This document shows, in pieces, positions 35,752 to 43,280 of a DNA stretch of 64,000 bases. The notes below the pieces were generated by a model. It was not told the origin of the DNA. It ran no database searches and saw nothing but the letters and a program-made list of their open reading frames with translations. A program made the translations under genes and the position numbers. Positions within the stretch are counted from its first letter, which is position 1. Every line of letters starts with the position of its first letter. Origin of the DNA: Rhizobium leguminosarum bv. viciae USDA 2370 (GTDB lineage: Bacteria > Pseudomonadota > Alphaproteobacteria > Rhizobiales > Rhizobiaceae); NCBI RefSeq assembly GCF_002008365.1, contig NZ_MRDL01000023.1:69599-133598 (forward strand), given 5' to 3'.

Positions 35752-37457
35752 ACCGCGCGGCTGCCGCCGAGCGCGTAGTCTATTGGATCGGGTTGGCGGC
35801 CCTGATCTGGATCGTCGTCACCTTCCTGATACTGCCGCTCGTCGCGTCACTTCAAACGGCATTTTTCAGGGACGGCAGCCTGGTGGTCGGTCAGACCCTA
35901 AGCGAACTTTCAAGATCACGAAGAGTGCGCGCTGCCCTTTGGAACACGGTTTGGATGACGTCAGCGACCATGGTCACGGTGACCATTGTCGGGATTTTCC
36001 AGGTGGTCGTCCTTGAATATTTTCACGTACGCGGTCGCGCACTCTTGAAAATCGCCTATGCAACGCCGCTGGTCTTCGGCGGTGTCGTTGCGGCGGCGGG
36101 CTATAACTTCACCTATGGTCCCGGCGGTGCGGTGACACATCTGGTGAAGGCGATCGTTTCCAGCCTCCCGCAAGACTGGTTCATCGGCTGGTTTGGCGTG
36201 CTCTTCACGCATACCTTTCTGATGACCAACTTTTACTATCTTTTTCTGCGTGCTGCGATGCGCCGCGTCGACTACGCAACCATCGAAGCCGCGCGCAGTA
36301 TGGGTGCCTGGGAATATACGATCCTGTGGCGTGTGGTACTGCCCGCAATCATGCCGACGCTCCTCGCTGTCACCCTTCTCACCCTTTACACCGCGATCAG
36401 CTCTTTCGCCGCCCCTCAGGTGCTGGGCGGTCGCGATTTCCACATGCTGAGCCAGATGGTGCTGACTCTGAACAGCCTGCGCCGTCCCGACATGGCCGCC
36501 TTACTGGCGCTTATGATGGGACTGTGTCTCATGGCGCTTATCCTGCTGTCTCAATATTACGAAGCGCGCGGTTCCTATGTCGGCGGCGCGAAAGCGACTG
36601 CGCCCATCCAGCTACGCAAAATTTGCAGCCCGATCGGCAATACAGTGCTACATTTTTTTGCCTATCTTCTTGTGGCTATTTATGCGGTGCCGATCGCTCT
36701 TGTCGTACTCTTCTCCTTCGCCCCGGCCGCGAGCATCGGCATCGAAGTGATCCCATCCAGCCTGACCCTGAAGAACTATGCCCGCGTCTTTACCGAAGGC
36801 ACCGCCTTTCTTCCGTTCTTCAACTCCATAGTGATGAGCCTTGCCGCGGTATCGGCGGCGCTGGTCGTTACGCTGTTTGCTGTCCCGGTTATTCTTGGCC
36901 GGCGCAGTTGGCTGACGCGCCTTCTAGACATCACTTTCTTCCTGCCATGGGTAGTTCCTAGTATTCTGCTCGCTGTCGGGCTGATCGTCACCTTCGACAC
37001 GCCAAACCCGCTCGTTGGAAACGCAGTCCTCCTCGGCGGCTACTGGCTCCTGCCGATTGGCTACGCCATCGTCGCCTTGCCGCTTATGGTGAGGTTCCTG
37101 CGGGCAGCCTTCGTAGGAATCGATCCGGCCTATAACGAGGCGGCCCGCTCGATGGGCGCCACTGGTCTTTATCGCTATCGCCGCATCATTCTGCCGATAG
37201 TGGCGCCGACTGTAATCCTCGTCGCCGGGATGGCGTTCAACGATCTCCTGTCGGAATACCCCCTGTCGGCGTTTCTATACAACGTCAACAACAAACCGCT
37301 GCCGATTGCAATCGTAGACAGCTCGCTGTCTGTCGATCCTGAGCAGGCCGCGCTCAACCTTGTCTATGTCACTCTGATCATGGCGTTTTCACTGGCGATC
37401 ATTCTGTTGGCCGAGCGCATCGGCCTTGGCAAAGGTCCAGAAACCACAACATTGTAG
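35748..37457 (+). CDS. ABC transporter permease, two fused channel domains
   Basis: A 569-residue membrane protein with about twelve hydrophobic segments arranged as two copies of the permease domain. The first EAA loop is IEAARSMGAWEYTILWRVVL P (about residues 183-203), and the second is NEAARSMGATGLYRYRRIIL P (about 463-483). Fused permeases of this size are typical of the FbpB/AfuB iron and sugar-phosphate class, agreeing with the binding-protein family. The start overlaps the ATPase stop by four bases. The protein should form the whole channel alone, with two ATPase copies. Confidence 0.92.
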   Translation: MNRAAAAERVVYWIGLAALIWIVVTFLILPLVASLQTAFFRDGSLVVGQTLSELSRSRRVRAALWNTVWMTSATMVTVTIVGIFQVVVLEYFHVRGRALLKIAYATPLVFGGVVAAAGYNFTYGPGGAVTHLVKAIVSSLPQDWFIGWFGVLFTHTFLMTNFYYLFLRAAMRRVDYATIEAARSMGAWEYTILWRVVLPAIMPTLLAVTLLTLYTAISSFAAPQVLGGRDFHMLSQMVLTLNSLRRPDMAALLALMMGLCLMALILLSQYYEARGSYVGGAKATAPIQLRKICSPIGNTVLHFFAYLLVAIYAVPIALVVLFSFAPAASIGIEVIPSSLTLKNYARVFTEGTAFLPFFNSIVMSLAAVSAALVVTLFAVPVILGRRSWLTRLLDITFFLPWVVPSILLAVGLIVTFDTPNPLVGNAVLLGGYWLLPIGYAIVALPLMVRFLRAAFVGIDPAYNEAARSMGATGLYRYRRIILPIVAPTVILVAGMAFNDLLSEYPLSAFLYNVNNKPLPIAIVDSSLSVDPEQAALNLVYVTLIMAFSLAIILLAERIGLGKGPETTTL

Positions 37458-37474
37458 AACTGGAGACTGATCCA

Positions 37475-38398
37475 TTGGATACCTGCATCACCGTCTGGCA
37501 TTGGCCGCACCAGGAGCGTTGGTACGACGAAGGCATTCGCAACTCGCTCACCCTCATCAAGGAAGCTGGCTTCACACACATCAACTGGAATCCCGACTCC
37601 GGCAGTTCGTACTGGCTGGCCGACGCCGAGATCGAGTTTACAAGCAGGATCGTGGCCGATGCTGGGCTGAAAGTACACTCGGTTCATGGCAGCAATGGCC
37701 GCAATCCTATCACCGAGATCGGCCACAAAAACCCTGGCCCTTTCGCGATGGAGACGCGCAAGGACTTCCTGTCGCCGCATGAATGGCAGCGCCGCAGCGG
37801 AGTCGAGCTGTTGCGTAACCGTGTCGACCTGGCGGCCGCGTTCCAGTCCCCCAATATTGTTCTGCACATCGATATCAACGACAACGTCTTCGGCAGCGAA
37901 GCCGCCGAACGAGCGTTCTTCGACCCCCTTTTCCAGTCTCTCGACGAGATCAGGCCTTACTGCGTCGAAAAGGGCATCCAGATTGCCGCGGAAACTCTTC
38001 TTTGCGCCAACGCTCAGAATTTCCTCAACCTCTATGATCGGCTGTTCGCTCGATACGGCAAGGAGTTCATCGGCGTCTGCTTCGATTGTGGCCACTGGGA
38101 ACTGATCGAGCCAGGCAAGCTCAGCGTGCTTGAGCGTTTCGCCGATCGCCTCATCGCTACTCACATTCACGACAATTTCGGAGCAATGGATAACCATCTC
38201 TTGCCATTCGACGGACGATTAGATTGGCACACGATCACCTCGGCGATCGCCGCAACTCCTTATCAGACTCCGCTCAACTTCGAGACGCCAATGGACCGGT
38301 ATGGGATTCCAGAATCCGCCTACTATCGCCGCGCTCACAGTGTTGCTGTTAGGCTCGAGGAGATGGTCGCCGAGGCGCGCGAGAGGAAAAGCGCATGA
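37475..38398 (+). CDS. TIM-barrel sugar isomerase/epimerase (xylose-isomerase-like)
   Basis: A 307-residue cytosolic protein. A TTG start at 37475 is supported by GGAG ten bases upstream. The AP-endonuclease-2/xylose-isomerase-like barrel is indicated by LTLIKEAGFTHINWNPDSGS, PNIVLHIDIND, IQIAAETLLCANAQNF with the metal-binding Glu, VCFDCGHWELIEPGKLSVLE with Asp and His, and IATHIHDNFGAMDNHLLPFD with HxHD. These supply the usual divalent-metal site. Such enzymes interconvert keto- and aldo-sugars or epimerise them. As the last intact gene of the ABC operon, it probably processes the imported compound. Its end overlaps a short frame that looks truncated. Confidence 0.88.
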   Translation: MDTCITVWHWPHQERWYDEGIRNSLTLIKEAGFTHINWNPDSGSSYWLADAEIEFTSRIVADAGLKVHSVHGSNGRNPITEIGHKNPGPFAMETRKDFLSPHEWQRRSGVELLRNRVDLAAAFQSPNIVLHIDINDNVFGSEAAERAFFDPLFQSLDEIRPYCVEKGIQIAAETLLCANAQNFLNLYDRLFARYGKEFIGVCFDCGHWELIEPGKLSVLERFADRLIATHIHDNFGAMDNHLLPFDGRLDWHTITSAIAATPYQTPLNFETPMDRYGIPESAYYRRAHSVAVRLEEMVAEARERKSA

Positions 38399-38660
38399 TG
38401 GCGAATGCGCTTACCCTCGACAATCCTCCACTACGTCGTGACAAAGGTAGCAGCGTTGACCCCTGAACAGTTCCGCGGTCCAGATGGATGGACAGTCGAG
38501 ACCAAAGAATCTGTCGGCTACGTCGGTGCCGTCAATCAATAGGCGGAGATCCTCCAACAGGCAGAGATCCTCGCCGGCGACTGCTGGCCAACGACGTTTC
38601 AGACCACCTTGTAGTTGGCAAGGTGGTAGCGCGACAGTCATCTAACGGCTGATCGATCTG
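38395..38660 (+). other. Truncated operon tail and unassigned DNA
   Basis: An ATGA overlap with the isomerase stop opens a 23-codon frame (MMANALTLDNPPLRRDKGSS then VDP and stop at 38464-38466). This looks like the beginning of a further operon gene that has been lost. From there to about 38660 neither strand gives a recognisable gene; one minus-strand frame (38411-38641) has no ribosome site or similarity. Confidence 0.4.
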
Positions 38661-38864
38661 GTGAACGGTACTGCAAATTTCACCAGCAGGATACCCATTC
38701 GGCCAATTTCGATCGCCTACGGCGGTTACGCCGTTCATGCCACCTTCGACCTGAAACGCCTGGGCCGTCCGGCCTCGCATGGCTGCGTTCGGCTGCATCC
38801 CGATAATGCGGCGCAGTTCTTCTCGCTGGCGCCACAGGCTGGCCTCGCCAATACCGCGTCGTGA
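38661..38864 (+). pseudogene. L,D-transpeptidase (YkuD) C-terminal fragment
   Basis: The frame contains AYGGYAVHATFDLKRLGRPA followed by SHGCVRLHPDNAAQFF. This is the active-site block of ErfK/YbiS/YkuD L,D-transpeptidases, with the catalytic His and Cys in S-H-G-C-V-R-L. Family members need about 100 more residues before this motif and a signal peptide; neither is present. The first ~15 residues of the frame (MNGTANFTSRIPIRPIS) are not family-like. It is therefore a stranded fragment left by rearrangement. Confidence 0.75.
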
Positions 38865-38901
38865 TCACGCTCTGATCCCGAATTCGGCAGCTGATCCCGT
38901 T

Positions 38902-39624
38902 CTATGCGCTGATCATCCGCTCCAGCTCATCCATGTCGGGGACGATGATATGTCGAGAGTTCTCGATGCGAATGACACCGCTCTTGCGCAGCCTGGTCAA
39001 CTGGCGGCTGACGGTTTCAATGGTCAGACCGAGAAAATCGGCGATCTCGGCGCGGGACAGCGGCAGGTCGAAAGAGGTGGTCGTGGCGGTCTGCGGTTCG
39101 GCGTGGGTGGCGATGAGGTGGAGCAGGCTTGCGACCTTCTCCTCGGCGGTGCGCCGGCCGAGCGTCAGCATCCATTCGCGCGCGGCGTCCAGCTCCTTCA
39201 GCGCCTGATCGTGCAGGCTGCGCTGCAGCTTCGGCGCCTCCGATATCATGCGGTCGAGCAGGTCGCGGGGGAAGACGCAGATTTCGGCGTCGGTCGCAGC
39301 CTGAGCCGACAGCATGCTTTCGGGCACGAAGGGCCTGCCGACGAAATCGGGGGCGAATTGCAGGCCGACGATCTGCTGGCGCCCGTCCGGCATCACCTTG
39401 CAGAGCTTTACTACCCCGCGCATGATGTTCGAATAGAAAGAGCTTTCCGACCCTTGAGCGATGATCTCGCTGCCGGCATCGACCGTGCGGCGCAGCGACT
39501 GGTGGCCGAGCTCTCGGAGTTGGCCGCTCCACAGCGCGCCGCAGACGACGCCGTACCGCGCTTGGCAGGAAGCGCAAGCGACGGGAGTGCCGGCGTCGGA
39601 AACCTTACTGCGTGCAACGTCCAT
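38902..39624 (-). CDS. fnrN: FNR-type oxygen-responsive Crp-family regulator
   Basis: A 240-residue regulator. The N-terminal cluster VACASCQARYGVVCGAL gives Cys17, Cys20 and Cys28, and a fourth cysteine is in DAEICVFPRDLLDR. This is the pattern that binds the oxygen-labile [4Fe-4S] cluster in FNR/FnrN/Anr, and it distinguishes the protein from FixK, which lacks it. The cyclic-nucleotide-like sensor fold precedes the C-terminal helix-turn-helix LSRAEIADFLGLTIETVSRQ LTRL. E-x-x-S-R in the recognition helix is the FNR-box-reading motif. In rhizobia FnrN activates micro-oxic genes such as fixNOQP and its own gene. An FNR-box-like sequence lies upstream at 39772. Confidence 0.88.
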   Translation of the reverse strand: MDVARSKVSDAGTPVACASCQARYGVVCGALWSGQLRELGHQSLRRTVDAGSEIIAQGSESSFYSNIMRGVVKLCKVMPDGRQQIVGLQFAPDFVGRPFVPESMLSAQAATDAEICVFPRDLLDRMISEAPKLQRSLHDQALKELDAAREWMLTLGRRTAEEKVASLLHLIATHAEPQTATTTSFDLPLSRAEIADFLGLTIETVSRQLTRLRKSGVIRIENSRHIIVPDMDELERMISA

Positions 39625-39714
39625 TTCCTGATCCCTTCAAAATCCGCGTGTGCCATGATGTGGCTGCGCATGCTGGGCATACCCCAGACGATTACGCCGT
39701 GATTGCGGGTTCGG

Positions 39715-39982
39715 CTATCCCGATTTCTTCCGGCGCGGCTTGATGATTACCAATTTCGCCGGGACCGCGAGTTGATCCAGATCAGAGTATCGGTGCCATG
39801 GCTGTTTTTGGATAGCGCCTGCCTCGACACGAGGCCGTCCCGCACAATCCTTCAAACTTGAACGACGGAGCAAAGATCTTCCAATCCTGGGCGACGAAGC
39901 CGCCGACGTCTTTTCGCACGAGCATTTCCCAAATTGCATGCCGGTTACTCGCGACGGGGAAAGGATTCAGGTCGAAAGGCAT
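39715..39982 (-). pseudogene. Small conserved protein remnant, frameshifted
   Basis: From the ATG at 39982 the frame reads MPFDLNPFPVASNRHAIWEM followed by LVRKDVGGFVAQDWK, resembling the opening of a short rhizobial protein family found near sugar-catabolic genes. After about 39830 the frame changes and the continuation (PWHRYSDLDQLAVPAKLVII) is in another frame, ending at 39715. The family name and role are unknown to me. The gene was probably part of the amino-sugar or ABC cluster and is now broken. Confidence 0.4.
39772..39785. promoter_or_regulatory. FNR/FixK-box-like site
   Basis: TTGATCCAGATCAG differs from the consensus TTGAT-N4-ATCAA at one base. It lies 148 bases upstream of the fnrN start codon. 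Rhizobial fnrN genes are commonly autoregulated through such sites. It overlaps the remnant of a small gene, so chance occurrence is possible. Confidence 0.45.
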
Positions 39983-40032
39983 TACGGGTTCCTTCAGCTG
40001 GGTCGCCCATACTCTCTCTAGCCGGTTTCCAG

Positions 40033-40070
40033 TTGACAATCCGGTATGTTTGTGCGACGTACGTACTAAC
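40033..40070 (+). promoter_or_regulatory. Possible promoter/operator of the amino-sugar kinase operon
   Basis: TTGACA at 40033-40038 could be a -35 element, and the palindrome GTACGTAC at 40059-40066 follows about 20 bases later. They lie 75-110 bases before the kinase start and could be bound by the GntR protein encoded downstream. No convincing -10 was fixed. Confidence 0.3.
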
Positions 40071-40142
40071 ACGGTGCGCGCAGCTGGTGCGGCCCGAACG
40101 CGAACGACGCTGTGTCAGATGACCTCCTGAAGGAACGCGCGG

Positions 40143-41024
40143 ATGACTGTCTACCTAATCGGAATCGACGGCGGTGGCACCAGCTGCCGTGCTGCAGTCG
40201 CCGGTGCGAACGGGAGTATCCTTGCGCGGGCTCAAGCCGGGCCCGCCAACATTCTCTCCGATCCGGATACGGCCCTCGACAGCATTGCCAGTGCGACCCA
40301 CGCGGCTTTTTACGCAGCTGGCATCAATGCGCGTAGCATCGCCTCGGCGCGTGCAGTACTTGGGGTCGCGGGCAATAATGTCGGTGAGGCCGTTCACTAC
40401 GTGAAAAACAGGCTACCCTTCGCCCAGGCGGACATCGAGTCAGACGGGCTGATCGCGCTACAAGGCGCGCTTGGTGATAAAGACGGAGCCGTCGCCATTT
40501 TAGGAACAGGCACGATCTACATTTCCCGCCACTGGGAAACGGTGACCTACGTCGGCGGATGGGGCTTTACTGTGGGCGACCTCGGCAGCGGCGCTCGTAT
40601 TGGACATGCGCTTTTGCAAGAAACGCTGCTCGCATATGACGGCATTCACGACATGTCCGCGATGACCGCCTCCGTCCTTGCGGAATTCAAAAATGACCCA
40701 CGCAATATCGTCGAGTTTGCGCGGCAGGCAAAGCCCGGCGCCTTCGGCCGCTATGCGCCGCGCGTATTCGAGCACATGAAACAGGGCGATGCCGTCGCCG
40801 CGCGCCTGTTGCAAGAAGCCGCTGTTTCAGTTGACGAAGCACTTGATCGTCTAGTCGCGCGAGGAACGCAGAAGATTTGTCTGCTCGGGGGATTGGGGCC
40901 GCTGTATTCGTCCTGGATCGCTGCACGGCATCAAAGTTTATTGGTAACGCCCGAAGGCGATGCAGTGAGCGGGGCCGTGGCCCTGGCTGTGTCGCGCTTC
41001 GGGCATCTGAAAGCGATCGAATGA
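40143..41024 (+). CDS. N-acetylglucosamine-kinase-like protein (BadF/BadG/BcrA/BcrD ATPase family)
   Basis: A 293-residue ASKHA-fold kinase. Phosphate-binding loops are YLIGIDGGGTSCRAAVAGAN (phosphate 1) and AVAILGTGTIYISRHWETVT (phosphate 2). GGWGFTVGDLGSGARIGHAL is the characteristic block of GlcNAc/glucosamine kinases, and adenosine contacts lie in ICLLGGLGPLYSSWIAARHQ. It should phosphorylate an amino sugar using ATP. AAGGAA stands upstream of the ATG. Its stop overlaps the start of the GntR gene (ATGA), and a degenerate SIS sugar-isomerase gene follows, so this is an amino-sugar catabolic set of which only part survives. Confidence 0.87.
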   Translation: MTVYLIGIDGGGTSCRAAVAGANGSILARAQAGPANILSDPDTALDSIASATHAAFYAAGINARSIASARAVLGVAGNNVGEAVHYVKNRLPFAQADIESDGLIALQGALGDKDGAVAILGTGTIYISRHWETVTYVGGWGFTVGDLGSGARIGHALLQETLLAYDGIHDMSAMTASVLAEFKNDPRNIVEFARQAKPGAFGRYAPRVFEHMKQGDAVAARLLQEAAVSVDEALDRLVARGTQKICLLGGLGPLYSSWIAARHQSLLVTPEGDAVSGAVALAVSRFGHLKAIE

Positions 41025-41785
41025 GTGACAGGCTTGCGGCCATGCTTCCAGGATGGGGCATAGACATCAAGGGCGCCGGCCCGCTCTACCATAGACTTCG
41101 CCTGGCGCTTGAAAAGGCGATCCTGTCGGGTAAACTCAAAGAGGGCGACGTTCTTTATCCCGAACGAGACCTCGCTGAACATGTCCGCGTTAGCCGTGTA
41201 ACGGTCCGCAAAGCAATCGACCATCTCGTCCAAGAGGGCTTTCTGGTCCGCCGGCGCGGCTCAGGAACCTTCGTTGCCGGATCGGCGGTGCGCGCAGATC
41301 GGCCTCCGTTATGCGCGAACTCTTTGACGGGTGACATTTCCTGGCGTGGATCGGACACGAAAGTCGAGTGCATCGGGCGCAGCACGTCTCATCCCGCACC
41401 AGAGGAGATGATGACACTCGGCTTGTCAGGCGACAGTCACGTCGTGCGCATCACCCACTTGCGGAGCTCGGCGGGCCAGCCGCTTGCGATCGAACGCACA
41501 TGCATTTCCTCGGAGTTCCTGCCCCACGCTCGTGCCGTTACCTCTTCTATCTGCAACACACTCGCGGACGCAAACTTCAGACCCGTTCGTGCGATCCAGC
41601 GCACTTTCGCATCCAACATCGAAGGTCCGGACGCCACCTTGCTTGGCGTCGCGATTGGAACGGCTGGTCTTTTGACAAAGCGCGTCGCCTATCTTGCTTC
41701 GGGCCGTGCGATCGAATTCACCCGCTCACTTTTTCGAGGCGATGCCGAAGGTTTTGTCAGCGAGCTCACCTTTCTCGAAAACTGA
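41021..41785 (+). CDS. GntR-family regulator with UTRA ligand domain (NagR/AgaR-like)
   Basis: A 254-residue regulator starting at the ATGA overlap with the kinase. The winged helix covers about residues 20-85: YHRLRLALEKAILSGKLKEG, LYPERDLAEHVRVSRVTVRK, AIDHLVQEGFLVRRRGSGTF. The UTRA domain follows from about 100, with VVRITHLRSSAGQPLAIERT and the closing RAIEFTRSLFRGDAEGFVSE. HutC/NagR-type UTRA regulators bind small ligands such as GlcN-6-P and repress their own operon. Translational coupling with the kinase argues for autoregulation of the amino-sugar genes. Confidence 0.9.
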   Translation: MSDRLAAMLPGWGIDIKGAGPLYHRLRLALEKAILSGKLKEGDVLYPERDLAEHVRVSRVTVRKAIDHLVQEGFLVRRRGSGTFVAGSAVRADRPPLCANSLTGDISWRGSDTKVECIGRSTSHPAPEEMMTLGLSGDSHVVRITHLRSSAGQPLAIERTCISSEFLPHARAVTSSICNTLADANFRPVRAIQRTFASNIEGPDATLLGVAIGTAGLLTKRVAYLASGRAIEFTRSLFRGDAEGFVSELTFLEN

Positions 41786-41813
41786 CCGCTCTCTTACAAG
41801 ACAGGATCCTATC

Positions 41814-42233
41814 ATGCAGGCCACCGTGCAAACGAACATGCGCCGTGAGATCGACGAAATTCCAGAAGCTGCGGCCAGATTGCTCGATCGCTTAGCGAAA
41901 GACTTCGCTGCCACCGGTGCGGCTTTGCGCGCCGAGGACTCCGAATTCGTCGTCACAGTCGCGTGCGGCTTGTCCGACTATGTCCCTGAAATAGTCCATC
42001 GAGCTGAGGGCGAAATTGCCCGCCGCTTCGATTCGAGGGTCACTCCCCTCAATCTACGATATCGAGCTCAGCTTTGGTCGCGGCGCTGCCTTGCCGAGGC
42101 AGCCACGCGCGTCATCGCAGCCTCGATCGCTCTGACGAATAAGCCTCCGCTTGCGGAACCCGCAAAGGCTATGAGCATGCTGAGCACAAAGGTCGGCTTG
42201 TACCTGAAGACGACGCACATCTCGTGGTGTTGA
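41814..42233 (+). pseudogene. SIS-domain sugar isomerase/deaminase (GlmS/AgaS-like), degenerate
   Basis: The start MQATVQTNMRREIDEIPEAA then ARLLDRLAKDF, and the later FVVTVACGLSDY, match the opening of SIS-domain isomerases related to the second half of glucosamine-6-phosphate synthase. The usual motif there is V-A-R-G-S-S-D, so the sugar-binding loop has changed. After residue ~60 the sequence no longer follows the family, apart from a late IAASIALTNKPPLAEPAKAM that recalls the T-I-A-L-T-N segment. At 139 residues it is less than half of a normal protein (~340). Internal deletions and frame changes are likely. It follows the kinase and regulator by 28 bases. Confidence 0.6.
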
Positions 42234-42365
42234 CTCCCGAGTTTGAGTTGAAGTTGAGGCAAGCGGTCATGGCGATTTCGGATCAAATTTGCACAGGTTC
42301 TCCAATGGTAAGGTCGATGTTTTCCGCAAACCTGCTGGGCTTTAGCTGAGTGGAACCAGCGCCCC

Positions 42366-42566
42366 ATGAAGATAGCAATGCTCTCGCCGTTTGAACGAAC
42401 CTGTCTCCATTGGATATCGAGAGGCTGGACTGTGGCTGATATCGCGTTGATCGAGGGAAAGGATACCGCTGAAATTCAGGCGTGCGTGGAGCGTGCGGTT
42501 AAATCGCTCAACGCCGAATCAGTGGAACAGGCGCTTGAGAAAGTGAAGCTCACGCGATCAGGCTGA
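42366..42566 (+). CDS. Very small LuxR/GerE-type helix-turn-helix protein
   Basis: A 66-residue protein consisting of little more than one DNA-binding domain: LSPFERTCLHWISRGWTVAD followed by IALIEGKDTAEIQACVERAV. This parallels the L-[ST]-x-R-E-x-x-x-L-x-W-x-x-x-G-x-[ST]-x-x-x-I-A pattern of LuxR-type domains. No receiver or autoinducer domain is present. It could be a stand-alone regulator, a remnant of a larger LuxR protein, or an antagonist that pairs with full-length LuxR proteins such as TraR. It lies at the boundary between the catabolic and plasmid-transfer halves of the window. Confidence 0.6.
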   Translation: MKIAMLSPFERTCLHWISRGWTVADIALIEGKDTAEIQACVERAVKSLNAESVEQALEKVKLTRSG

Positions 42567-42911
42567 TCGCAGTGTGGTTGCGGGCGCCGGACGCTTTCAC
42601 CTTGCCTTGCATGCTGCCTGCAAATGCATCGTTCTGGCAACGTCAGGCCCGCAGCAAGATCGCGCCATCGGTTTGAAAACACGGAGAGAATGGCTCCTGC
42701 GTTCGGCGGAACGCAGCCGAACCGAGGTGACCACGAAAGCAAGCCAATCCGCGCGTTTGTGATGGGTCCTTGCCGAGTTCCGGATTCCACGAACAACACG
42801 CTGAAAGGTCCGCTCGCAAGCTGCGGCCGCTCCGCGGCGCGGTGATCGCGCCCGTCCCGAGCCTTTGAGGAGCCATCGAGCGGGAATTGGCCCGCTCCCA
42901 CTGGAGCCCTT
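42567..42911. other. Intergenic, hairpin near the right end
   Basis: No gene is supported in these 345 bases. GAGCGGG (42878-42884) and CCCGCTC (42891-42897) form a 7-bp stem with a 6-base loop just beyond the stop of the small minus-strand gene at 42912, and may end its transcription; no T-run follows. Confidence 0.45.
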
Positions 42912-43061
42912 CTAAACTCGCTCGATCATTTCCTCGCACAGTCCCGCGCCTTCCAGCTCCCATGACCTGATGGTCCGGTCACCGTCCTTGAAGTCGAGGG
43001 TGAATACAGCGTCTTTCCCTCTGACGAGATCGATGCCGACGACGACCTTGAGATCGCTCAT
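42912..43061 (-). CDS. Small unknown protein, 49 residues
   Basis: The ATG at 43061 has GGGGAAAA ahead of it and opens MSDLKVVVGIDLVRGKDAVF, then TLDFKDGDRTIRSWELEGAG and LCEEMIERV. The sequence has regular beta-strand-like alternation and looks genuinely coding. I cannot name a family. It is the only minus-strand gene in the left part of the plasmid block and is divergent from the Toprim gene. Longer in-frame upstream extension to 43625 runs antisense through the Toprim gene and is rejected. Confidence 0.55.
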   Translation of the reverse strand: MSDLKVVVGIDLVRGKDAVFTLDFKDGDRTIRSWELEGAGLCEEMIERV

Positions 43062-43280
43062 GAATTTTTCCCCTGGCCGGCGCATCGAGCCGGCCTTTGG
43101 CGTGCCGCTTGCGAGCAGCAGGCCGCAAGGGAGGCTTCGCCGCGGCCGTGCATTGCATGATCCGACAATTGCCAGCCGCGCCCTTGCAGTCTTTGCTCTT
43201 CGCGGTGGGCCGAACGGTGCCCACGAAGCGACGGGCAAGGAAAGGCAATGGAGGCCGATCGCAGTGCGATCGGGAGCAAA

